Of a DNA stretch of 32,852 nt, positions 26,179-32,852 are shown one piece after another; position 1 is the first letter of the stretch; each line of letters starts with the position of its first letter. Source of the DNA: Promethearchaeota archaeon. GTDB lineage: Archaea; Asgardarchaeota; Lokiarchaeia; Sigyniarchaeales; SOKP01. The DNA lies in contig SHMW01000049.1 of the NCBI GenBank assembly GCA_008080735.1, forward strand, positions 1-32,852, in the 5' to 3' direction. The notes under the pieces are model-generated. The model had not been told where the DNA came from, made no database searches, and worked only from the letters and a program-made list of their open reading frames with translations. Position numbers and translations under genes: made by a program.

Positions 26179-27555
26179 TCAGTGTATTTTGGGAGATTTT
26201 TTTTCCTCTAATTCGCTAAAAATTATCTCTATAACACTAATTAAATTGGATTTATCAACCGTTTTTTGTTCCTCTGAAATCATATTCTTGATTGTGACCT
26301 TTTTTTCTTCCATTTCTTTAGGACCTATTATGAGAGAAATAGATACACCCAAGTCGTTTGCTTTACTTAATTGATTTCCAAGATTTTCAAAACGATAATC
26401 AATCATACATGCGCAATCATTTTCTCTTATCATATTAGATATTTTAAAGACGTACGGAGCTACTTTCTCATCAATATTTGCGATATAAATGACTTCCGAA
26501 TAGTCTGGGACGGATATTTCTTCCGGTAATAATCCATAGGTTCTGAGAAACAATTCTAACATCAATAATCCCATACCAAATCCTATACCAGACATTTGCT
26601 CATCTGAATACAATGAGAGCAAATCATCATATCTCCCACCTCCAAATATTGCCCGAATATTGTCTTCTCCTGTATCAAATACCTCAAACACAGTCCCTGT
26701 ATAATAATCTAACCCCCTTACTACTCCGGATGAGAATGAACAAAACTCTGATAGATTTGCTTGGTTAATTAGTTTCTCTAAATTTTTTAGCTCTTGAAAT
26801 CCTTTTGAATCATAGAATTCGGAAGGAATATCGTCAAAACTTTCTATGAGATCGTCTAAATCATCAGCATCTCGAAGCTTCTTTATCCCGCGAATTATAA
26901 ATTCACTTTCAAAGGAATCGATGAGATATTGTTCGAATTCCGATTCCTCCATCTTATCTGCTTTATCCAAAATGGTATAGACGAGTTGGATTTTTTCTCT
27001 GGGGATTTCTAATATTATTTTACAAACCGCATCAATAAATCTCCGATTATTGAAATATATCTGGAATTGGTCAGAGGTCGCCCCAAATTTTGTGAGGATA
27101 TCCACGACGATATTTAAGATTTCCAATTCAGCATAAAGCGTGTCTTCGCCCAAGATGTCGATGTTGTATTGCAGAAATTCCCTCCTCCTTCCTTTTTGCG
27201 GTTGTTCGTATCTATAGCATTTCGGGATCGAATACCATCGAATGGGTTTTTTAAGTTCCTGACTCTTTTTTGCCACCATTCTCGCTAAAGTCGGGGTAAT
27301 TTCGGGGCGAAGTATTAAGCGTTCCCCGGGCTTTTTCTCGACGATAAATGATTGTTCATTGACCAACTCGGTGGATGATTTTGCTTCGTAAATTTCAATG
27401 GGCTCAAGTAGAGGGGCATCAAATTCCTCATAACAATAGAGTTCCGAAATCTCTCTTAAAATATTAGTAATATAATCAACCACGCGCATATCGGAAGGAA
27501 AAAAATCATCCATTCCTTTGATCGGATCTCGGGAAAATTTCTTAGACATCATCAA
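26179..27555 (-). CDS. hisS: Histidyl-tRNA synthetase
   Basis: A 458-residue class II synthetase that charges tRNA-His. It starts with FSRDPIKGMDDFFPSDMRV. Motif 2 is WYSIPKCYRYEQPQKGRRREFLQYNIDILG, split here for length: the RYEQPQKGRRREFLQ portion holds the ATP-binding arginine. The histidine-specific SSGVVRGLDYYTGTVFEVFD and motif 3 SGIGFGMGLLMLEL are present, with GGRYDDLLS. The C-terminal anticodon-binding domain includes the ENLGNQLSKANDLGVSISLI segment. Length fits archaeal HisRS. It ends in TGA, which is a normal stop here. It is a single gene, away from hisGDC. Confidence 0.93.
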   Translation of the reverse strand: MMMSKKFSRDPIKGMDDFFPSDMRVVDYITNILREISELYCYEEFDAPLLEPIEIYEAKSSTELVNEQSFIVEKKPGERLILRPEITPTLARMVAKKSQELKKPIRWYSIPKCYRYEQPQKGRRREFLQYNIDILGEDTLYAELEILNIVVDILTKFGATSDQFQIYFNNRRFIDAVCKIILEIPREKIQLVYTILDKADKMEESEFEQYLIDSFESEFIIRGIKKLRDADDLDDLIESFDDIPSEFYDSKGFQELKNLEKLINQANLSEFCSFSSGVVRGLDYYTGTVFEVFDTGEDNIRAIFGGGRYDDLLSLYSDEQMSGIGFGMGLLMLELFLRTYGLLPEEISVPDYSEVIYIANIDEKVAPYVFKISNMIRENDCACMIDYRFENLGNQLSKANDLGVSISLIIGPKEMEEKKVTIKNMISEEQKTVDKSNLISVIEIIFSELEEKKSPKIH

Positions 27556-27764
27556 TTCAAAAATATCTATTTTAGGTTAAATAATGAAAAGTAAGTTTGA
27601 AAATATTTTTTATGATTCTTATAGATTGCAGAATTAGATCAATCTCTGATGCTGCAATCTCTTATTCTGATTGTATACTTCACAGAGTAAATGAAAAATT
27701 AATAACTTTTATAAGAACTATTTAAAAATGGTAAATTACTAGCTTACCTAAGAAATTCCCAATT

Positions 27765-27790
27765 TTAAGGTGGAAAAAACTGCACCTTAA
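27765..27790 (+). promoter_or_regulatory. Inverted repeat just upstream of a TATA box, candidate operator
   Basis: TTAAGGTG and CACCTTAA form a perfect 8-bp inverted repeat with a 10-nt spacer. It ends 3 nt before the TATA-like TTTTTAAATA at 27794-27803, where BRE and TFB bind. A dimeric winged-helix regulator bound here would affect recruitment; the regulator encoded at 29308 is a candidate. Pattern-based. Confidence 0.4.
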
Positions 27791-27793
27791 CTC

Positions 27794-27803
27794 TTTTTAA
27801 ATA
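27794..27803 (+). promoter_or_regulatory. TATA-box-like element for the first exported paralog
   Basis: TTTTTAAATA lies 50 nt before the ATG at 27853. The identical decamer occurs at 28507-28516, ahead of the second paralog, which supports a shared promoter type. Confidence 0.45.
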
Positions 27804-27852
27804 GGATCTCTTCTGAAAAGATAAGGAAATTTAATGAAAAAGTGATTCAAAA

Positions 27853-28410
27853 ATGGTATCAAAAAAAGTAATTGGTGGAATCATCGCTGTTATAGCAGTT
27901 GTTTCGGTGATTGCATTAATTCCGGTATTCATTTACGGATTTGGAGTAAATACGGTCCAATTAAACACAGGATTTGGAGTAACTGGCATTAGCAGCTCCG
28001 TGGCAGAGGGAGGATATAACAGTCAAGCATCTGGGACATTTGAAGGTACTCTTAATGCAGAATATCAAACAGTAGATCCATATAGTTATTTCTTCAGAGG
28101 TTTCAACAACCATGCATCAGTCTCACAGCAAGGAACTACTCCAATTGATATAGATCTTTCTATAAGTATTTTTATAGATTTGGACATTTTAACTCCAGCA
28201 GGTTCGATAAATAGAACTATTACTATAGACAGCGTGCAAGATATAATAAACGGAGGCTTAAATATTGAAGTAGGGCCAGATCATGGCGCAATAGTAAATG
28301 GAACGTACACTATATGGTTGTACGTAGAAATTAGTGTTAGCAGTTCTCTTTTTACAGATTTCTCCTTCAATATTACCCTCTCCGGTACGGTTGATGTCGT
28401 TATTCAATAA
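27853..28410 (+). CDS. Membrane-anchored exported beta-rich protein, paralog A
   Basis: A 185-residue protein whose N-terminus, SKKVIGGIIAVIAVVSVIAL, is a single hydrophobic anchor or signal peptide preceded by two lysines. The rest is predicted outside the cell: Ser/Thr/Gly-rich, beta-forming, no cysteine, with several N-x-S/T sites that could be glycosylated. The C-terminus (SFNITLSGTVDVVIQ) alternates polar and hydrophobic residues like a beta sandwich. No known domain is recognised. The next gene has a closely similar N-terminus and looks like a duplicate. Confidence 0.65.
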   Translation: MVSKKVIGGIIAVIAVVSVIALIPVFIYGFGVNTVQLNTGFGVTGISSSVAEGGYNSQASGTFEGTLNAEYQTVDPYSYFFRGFNNHASVSQQGTTPIDIDLSISIFIDLDILTPAGSINRTITIDSVQDIINGGLNIEVGPDHGAIVNGTYTIWLYVEISVSSSLFTDFSFNITLSGTVDVVIQ

Positions 28411-28433
28411 GATTTTATTAAAAAAACTAACTC

Positions 28434-28453
28434 CTTTTTTTTAATTATTTTTT
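28434..28453 (+). terminator. T-rich terminator after paralog A
   Basis: A run of eight or nine T followed within 6 nt by a second run of six lies 24 nt after the stop at 28410. Archaeal oligo-T terminator pattern. Confidence 0.45.
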
Positions 28454-28506
28454 CTCATATTCAATTTTCAATAAGAATTGAGATGGAAAAATCCATACCT
28501 CAATGA

Positions 28507-28516
28507 TTTTTAAATA
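28507..28516 (+). promoter_or_regulatory. TATA-box-like element for paralog B
   Basis: TTTTTAAATA, the same decamer as upstream of paralog A, 63 nt before the ATG at 28579. Confidence 0.4.
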
Positions 28517-28578
28517 TAATTATTTCTACATACACAGAGGTATTAATTTATCAAAAAGATAAAAGTAGAATAACTAGA

Positions 28579-29151
28579 ATGACAAATAAAAAAGTGATTG
28601 GTGGAATAATTACTGTTGTAGCATTAGTCTCGGTGATCACGCTAATTTCGGTATTTATGTATGGTTTTTCTCTGAATGCGACGGAAGTAGAATTGGGAAT
28701 GAATATGGGGGGATCAACCAGTACTTCAAGCATTTCGGTATCGTCAATTGAAGTTAATCAAGCACCATCTTATAATCCAGAAACTTCGGGTGAATAAATG
28801 AAATTTAGAGCAATAAGCGTTTACGAATATTTATTTAGTAGATTTGGAGGTCCAGCGAGTATATCTGAACAATCTGGATCTGTGGGAGGAAATTATGTTG
28901 ATATTCAAATCACATTCAATTTAACAACTCCTAGCAATAAATCCGTTGTTTTTGATTTTAGTCCACACGATCTTAATGCTGAAGGGCTGAAAGTATCTTT
29001 ATTACTTGGACCAGATGAACTAGAGGGAGAAACAGGAACATTTCATTTAGGAATAACGATTAGTATAAAAATAACGGTAACTGGATTTGGTACTGTTGTC
29101 GATGAAACCTTAACTCCTGTGAATTTGGATTTTGAAGTACCAGCAGCATAA
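28579..29151 (+). pseudogene. Exported paralog B, interrupted by an in-frame TAA
   Basis: This is a second copy of the gene at 27853: MTNKKVIGGIITVVALVSVI matches the first copy's anchor. After 72 codons an in-frame TAA (28795-28797) is followed directly by ATG in the same frame, and 117 more codons continue to 29151. The part after the stop still aligns with paralog A: ISVYEYLFSRFGGPASISEQSG against VDPYSYFFRGFNNHASVSQQG in the same order. One base change would restore a protein of about 190 residues. It could be a recent nonsense mutation, a sequencing error, stop readthrough, or reinitiation at the abutting ATG, though the second part alone would lack the anchor. Confidence 0.6.
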
Positions 29152-29165
29152 ATTTTTAGAAAATC

Positions 29166-29174
29166 TTTTTTTTT
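29166..29174 (+). terminator. Oligo-T terminator after paralog B
   Basis: Nine consecutive T, 15 nt after the stop at 29151. Confidence 0.4.
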
Positions 29175-29227
29175 AATTATATCCAGATTTCTTTATTTTT
29201 AAAAAAATGTTGGAGAAAAATATACCT

Positions 29228-29243
29228 ATATTTTTAAAAATAT
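29228..29243 (+). promoter_or_regulatory. Palindromic AT box upstream of the transmembrane regulator gene
   Basis: ATATTTTTAAAAATAT is a perfect 16-bp palindrome, 64 nt before the ATG at 29308; it could serve as TATA box, binding site or both. A second inverted repeat, AGAATT (29279-29284) and AATTCT (29291-29296), lies just before the start, where an autoregulator might bind. AT-rich palindromes arise easily by chance here. Confidence 0.3.
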
Positions 29244-29307
29244 TTACTCCGTTAATCTTAATAAAGAATATATTATCAAGAATTCATTTTAATTCTGATA
29301 ACTGAAT

Positions 29308-30567
29308 ATGGGAAAATTTAATAAAAAGTTTTGCACATTATTGCTGGCTCTCTCATTTGGTATTTTAATGGGAATGCCGAACCAAACTAAGGCAAACGGA
29401 GGTCCACCTTATAATATAACCATTCAACCAAATAATTATTTCAATATTACATATGCATATGATTATTTGCCATTAGATTTAGAATTTGATTTTAATGTCT
29501 CTACTAATGTATATACAGATTTATCATTAGATTTTAATTTAACATATCCTCTACTTACATCAAGACAGATTTCCCTCGAAATTAATGCGAATGAAGATGT
29601 TGAAATAGAATTTACAGGTTTGTTTGATATTGAGGGATTTCTTGACAATTTACCCGAAAATCCCACTTTTCAAGATTTTATTCTCGGATTTAGTTATAAT
29701 AGTTTCTACAAAATCAAATCAAATAGCACTATAGAAAATTTAAGCTTTAAGTTAATCAAATCACCTTTATATGGATTCGGTAGTTCTAAAAATTATTCAA
29801 TAGGATTTTATAGAGGAGATATTGGAAACACTCCAGAATTATTAGCAACAAGCGAAATTGAAGAATCAGGAATTAATTATCTTAAAGGAGATATCACTAA
29901 TTTTGAAAACAACACAGACTATTATGTTTCAGTTTATGAAGTTCAGCCCATAACCACTCCTCCAAATTTATTATGGTTATGGGTATCCATTCCATTAGCT
30001 ATAGGTTTTATAGCCTTAATAGTCTTAATGACTAAAAAAGACTATATCGACCGATTAAAGAGAAGAAATGTAAATATAAATAAAGGAGCTCATCGATTAG
30101 ACATTGAAGAGGTACTAGAAAATGAAAATCGGAGTAAGATTATTGACTTAATTTTAGAAGAGCCAGGTATTCATTTTAATGAATTACTACGAAAAACAGA
30201 ACTTGCTCCCGGCAATCTAGTCTGGCATCTTGATATCTTGGAAACTTATAAAGTAATCAAAAAAAAACGTGTGGGAAATTATGTAATGTTCATTCCATAT
30301 TATAATAAGAACCCCCTCTCAAATATAGACCTTAAATTACAAAAAAGCGAACTAACACTACAAATACTTGAGTCGATTGAGGATAATCCCGGAATTTGGA
30401 ATAGTAAATTAACGGATGAGATGGAAATTCATCGCAAAACCATCCAATATCATATTGACAAATTAATCGATTTAGGGCTCGTTTATAAGAAAAAAGAAGG
30501 GAGTAAAAAGAAAATTTACCCTAATTTGAAAGCGGACTACTATGAGGATAAACAAATAAAGGATTGA
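29308..30567 (+). CDS. Transmembrane regulator: exported sensor domain plus two winged-helix domains
   Basis: A 419-residue protein. A signal peptide-like segment (about 8-28, ending at KANG) is followed by an extracellular beta-rich domain to about residue 225, rich in Asn and N-x-S/T sites. A single membrane helix (LLWLWVSIPLAIGFIALIVL, about 224-243) leads into the cytoplasm. There, two winged helix-turn-helix units lie in tandem: IIDLILEEPGIHFNELLRKT through LVWHLDILETYKVIKKKR, and ILESIEDNPGIWNSKLTDEM through TIQYHIDKLIDLGLVYKKK. This is a one-component membrane sensor-regulator plan common in archaea. It follows two exported paralogs and may sense or control them; that is inferred from proximity. 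Confidence 0.8.
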   Translation: MGKFNKKFCTLLLALSFGILMGMPNQTKANGGPPYNITIQPNNYFNITYAYDYLPLDLEFDFNVSTNVYTDLSLDFNLTYPLLTSRQISLEINANEDVEIEFTGLFDIEGFLDNLPENPTFQDFILGFSYNSFYKIKSNSTIENLSFKLIKSPLYGFGSSKNYSIGFYRGDIGNTPELLATSEIEESGINYLKGDITNFENNTDYYVSVYEVQPITTPPNLLWLWVSIPLAIGFIALIVLMTKKDYIDRLKRRNVNINKGAHRLDIEEVLENENRSKIIDLILEEPGIHFNELLRKTELAPGNLVWHLDILETYKVIKKKRVGNYVMFIPYYNKNPLSNIDLKLQKSELTLQILESIEDNPGIWNSKLTDEMEIHRKTIQYHIDKLIDLGLVYKKKEGSKKKIYPNLKADYYEDKQIKD

Positions 30568-30594
30568 TTTAATTGTTTCTCCTTTTCTGTTCTA

Positions 30595-31899
30595 CTATTT
30601 AAACGGATTTTTATCTTCTAAGATCTTCTCTTGATATTTTTTCAGTGAGGGGGGACATAAACCTTTTTTTGTAGCTATTTTCTTGAGTTGTTTCATCATC
30701 TCTGCCAAATCGACTCCTGCGGGACACCAATTCGTACAGTTGGCACACCCCGTGCACAAGAATAACCCATCTTTTACTGCTTCTTCAATTCCGTTATGAA
30801 TGTAATCGCGAACTATGTTCATCCCTCCAATTCCATATTTGGATGCATAAATATTACCAAATGCTCGACTTGCGGTACAGACAAAATCGCAAGACTTACA
30901 CGAAATGCATTTAAGCATATCTTTATAGAATAGATTTTCTTTCGCAGCTTGCGTGCGCCAATCATCCACTAATATAACAACCACTTCCTTAGCACCATAC
31001 ATCCCAAATACACGTGTGCCTTGAATATCGGAAGTGCTTGATGGTGATGAGATGAAACTGATATATCCCGCATCCACATTCGTGATCCGTTCTTGAAGTT
31101 TTGCCACCATAAATGCGTTAAATTCATCGGGGACGATTTTCGATATTCCAGCCACTACAATATGCTTATCCACTGCTCTCGTTAGCAAACTTATGTTTCC
31201 CTCATTTTCGAGCAATACAATAGAGCCATCATGCGCTGAGATTGCATTTGCAGAGGTTAACGAAATCTTGACATCATTCAAGAGTTCAGGTCGATATGTT
31301 TTTCGATAATATTTCACAATTGCCTCGGCTTTTGGTTCTACTTCAACTCCATGTTTTTCTTTAATTTTTGCTACAATTTCTTCTTCAGTAAATTGAACAC
31401 CAGGAGCTAAGGTAAAACTCGGATGATCATACTCAAATAATTGACATAAGACATCTCCAAGGTCTGTTTCCTTTATCTTGATATTGTTTTCCTTTAGAAC
31501 ATCTATTATCCCCGCATCTTTAGCTTCCAGTGATTTTGATTTATAAATTACTTTAGTGTCCCCTAATTCTTTCATAAACGCCTCTTTGGCTTCTTCGTTG
31601 GTCTTTGCATAATAAACCTTGAATTTATTCGTCTTTTCCATGACATTAATGCATTGCTCCACATATTTATCGATGTTGTCAATGAATTCTTCTTTAGCCT
31701 CGTTCATCTCAGATTTATATTTTTCCACGTATTCTCTACTCGTATCTTCATAGAGATATCGTAAATCAAACGATCGATATTTTCCAATACACGCCAATCT
31801 CCATATATCCACAAATTTAGAGTAAATTGAGTTTTCATCTTTGAGAGATTCTACTTGCTCTTGGACTTCCTCATATAATTCTTTTCCCTTTTCACTCAT
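30595..31899 (-). CDS. LutB/LldF-like iron-sulfur protein with LUD domain
   Basis: A 434-residue protein. After a helical N-terminus, the LUD region (about 95-300) includes ISLTSANAISAHDGSIVLLENEGN. The C-terminal third has two [4Fe-4S] motifs, CISCKSCDFVC and CTGCANCTNWCPAG. LutB with LutA and LutC oxidises L-lactate in bacteria; related proteins occur in other redox complexes. Its start overlaps the upstream CCG-domain gene by 8 nt, a coupled pair equivalent to LutA-LutB; no LutC is seen. Lactate or another 2-hydroxyacid is likely but unproven. Confidence 0.8.
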   Translation of the reverse strand: MSEKGKELYEEVQEQVESLKDENSIYSKFVDIWRLACIGKYRSFDLRYLYEDTSREYVEKYKSEMNEAKEEFIDNIDKYVEQCINVMEKTNKFKVYYAKTNEEAKEAFMKELGDTKVIYKSKSLEAKDAGIIDVLKENNIKIKETDLGDVLCQLFEYDHPSFTLAPGVQFTEEEIVAKIKEKHGVEVEPKAEAIVKYYRKTYRPELLNDVKISLTSANAISAHDGSIVLLENEGNISLLTRAVDKHIVVAGISKIVPDEFNAFMVAKLQERITNVDAGYISFISSPSSTSDIQGTRVFGMYGAKEVVVILVDDWRTQAAKENLFYKDMLKCISCKSCDFVCTASRAFGNIYASKYGIGGMNIVRDYIHNGIEEAVKDGLFLCTGCANCTNWCPAGVDLAEMMKQLKKIATKKGLCPPSLKKYQEKILEDKNPFK

Positions 31900-32635
31900 C
31901 TAACGGATCAACCCCATTTTTGATTTTCATTAAAAAGTCTTCAAATTTAATTATCGGTTTTTTTAAGTTATTCTCATTCGCTACTCGTTTAAATGCAGTA
32001 TAACAAAACGGACATGCAGTAAGTAATGCTTTTCCTCGTCTCATTTGATCGAAGATTGTGTTGGTATTATAATCACTATTCTCCTTAAAGATGGAATATA
32101 CTCCTCCGCCAGCCCCACAACAAATACTATTCAATTTGTTATTTTCCATTTCAAACACCTCAACTTTACCAAGGGATTCAAGAATTTGTCTCGGTTCTTC
32201 TATGATTGGAATGACAGCGTTTCGAAGATGGCAAGCATCGTGATAACATACCCGCAACTTTTTACCATCATACTTTAGATTTAGTTTTTCTAGATTCTCA
32301 GGTTCTGCTAAAAATTGTAAGAGATGCTTCACTTCTACCTTAAAATTATCGCTTAAGAATTGAGGATAATATTTGGTTAAATATTGATAACAACCGGCAC
32401 ATATCGTTGTGAGTTTCTCGATATCGTTCTCTTGAAACCAATCGTTTACGTATTCCACGTGCTCTTTTAATTTTTCTGGTTGTGTAATATGATATGCTAA
32501 AGCCCCACAACATGGAGCTTCTTCTAAAACCTCATACTCATTATCCACTGATTTTATTAATTCAATGGCATTTTCGCAAGTATCAGTATATCTGGTGGAA
32601 GAAAGACATCCTAAATAAATTAATTTCCTTCCCAT
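31892..32635 (-). CDS. CCG-domain iron-sulfur protein, LutA/HdrB-like
   Basis: A 247-residue protein with two cysteine-rich CCG domains: YLGCLSSTRY, EEAPCCGALAYH and TICAGCYQYL in the first; CYHDACHLRNA, SICCGAGGGVYS and TACPFCYTAF in the second. These bind the unusual iron-sulfur cluster of HdrB and relatives; LutA/LldE and GlcF share them. It precedes the LutB-like gene with an 8-nt overlap, and its TGA is a true stop. The pair probably forms one redox complex. Whether the substrate is lactate, a disulfide or something else is not shown. Confidence 0.85.
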   Translation of the reverse strand: MGRKLIYLGCLSSTRYTDTCENAIELIKSVDNEYEVLEEAPCCGALAYHITQPEKLKEHVEYVNDWFQENDIEKLTTICAGCYQYLTKYYPQFLSDNFKVEVKHLLQFLAEPENLEKLNLKYDGKKLRVCYHDACHLRNAVIPIIEEPRQILESLGKVEVFEMENNKLNSICCGAGGGVYSIFKENSDYNTNTIFDQMRRGKALLTACPFCYTAFKRVANENNLKKPIIKFEDFLMKIKNGVDPLDE

Positions 32636-32852
32636 CTAATAGATCACTTTATTTTTTAAAATATTTTTAATTAATAAATAAGTTTAAATCCTTATAAATG
32701 GTAAATTTTGGATACTTAACTTGTTCTTATATAACCATCAATTTTCCAAATAAAAAGCAATATAACAATAAAAATTATTCTAAATATTAATTCTAATTTT
32801 TATATTAAATCTTAAAATATTTATATAATTTAGCCATTACTTCTAACTAGAT
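32636..32852. other. Upstream region of the LutA-like gene
   Basis: 217 very AT-rich bases with no supported ORF. The minus strand reads CATTTATAAGGATTTAAAC about 45-65 nt ahead of the start at 32635, which may hold the TATA box for the pair. Nothing else is seen before the window ends. Confidence 0.35.

Larger units (their letters stand above)
27556..27852. other. Divergent intergenic region with three inverted repeats
   Basis: This 297-nt gap holds three perfect hairpins and a promoter. AGATTGCAG (27623-27631) pairs with CTGCAATCT (27652-27660), 9 bp around a 20-nt loop. GGTAA (27730-27734) pairs with TTACC (27744-27748). TTAAGGTG (27765-27772) pairs with CACCTTAA (27783-27790), listed separately. 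No ORF or tRNA is seen. Confidence 0.45.

Noticed and set aside
28795..28797. The TAA in paralog B as a recoded amino acid
   Set aside because: No known system inserts an amino acid at TAA in archaea, and no SECIS-like structure or BHB fold was seen nearby.

Overview
The window looks like a piece of an AT-rich archaeal genome, most probably an Asgard (Lokiarchaeia/Promethearchaeota-like) archaeon. The support is an archaeal ATP-dependent DNA ligase, an archaeal AMP phosphorylase, formylmethanofuran dehydrogenase subunits, archaeal TATA-box promoters, a gelsolin-like protein, a SNAP-like TPR protein, long tandem LRR proteins, and a selenocysteine-containing HdrA/VhuD pair with a eukaryote-like SECIS candidate. 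No rRNA, tRNA, CRISPR array or transposon was seen.

Layout. 1-1021: a 3'-truncated zinc-ribbon protein. 1097-4544 (minus): histidine genes hisG-hisD-hisC. 4734-5558 (plus): a gelsolin-like protein. 5653-7410 (plus): DNA ligase. 7457-11889 (minus): three tandem HEAT-like/LRR paralogs, with an anSME-type radical SAM gene upstream (11963-13192). 13351-14922 (minus): AMP phosphorylase interrupted by a 30-nt insert. 14969-16288 (minus): SNAP-like TPR plus beta-domain protein. 16421-17260 (plus): ZIP metal transporter. 17346-19849 (minus): hdrA-vhuD with four in-frame TGA codons, and a SECIS-like hairpin at the vhuD stop. 20287-21459 (plus): DUF2225 protein and a small membrane protein. 21473-22405 (minus): pyrF. 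22540-25088 (minus): fwdD, fwdB and a polyferredoxin. 25503-26129 (plus): an ECF S-component-like membrane protein. 26179-27555 (minus): hisS. 27853-30567 (plus): two membrane-anchored exported paralogs, one with an internal stop, then a transmembrane winged-helix regulator. 30595-32635 (minus): a CCG-domain protein and a LutB-like iron-sulfur protein.

The two strongest results come from reading through apparent gene breaks. First, AMP phosphorylase is split inside its KHSTGG motif by 30 nt that fold as a 3-nt bulge / 4-bp helix / 3-nt bulge. Cutting at the standard bulge positions removes exactly 30 nt and restores the motif, so this is a candidate protein-coding archaeal BHB intron. Second, hdrA and vhuD each contain two in-frame TGA codons at expected or plausible Cys positions. 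TGA also ends ordinary genes here (fwdB, hisS, deoA), so it is not globally reassigned.

Metabolically, HdrA/VhuD (flavin-based electron bifurcation) and the Fwd subunits (CO2 reduction, Wood-Ljungdahl methyl branch) indicate anaerobic H2/CO2/formate-type metabolism. AMP phosphorylase indicates the archaeal nucleoside-phosphate salvage route. The gelsolin-like and SNAP-like proteins are candidates for eukaryote-like cytoskeletal or trafficking functions; this is inference from sequence pattern only.
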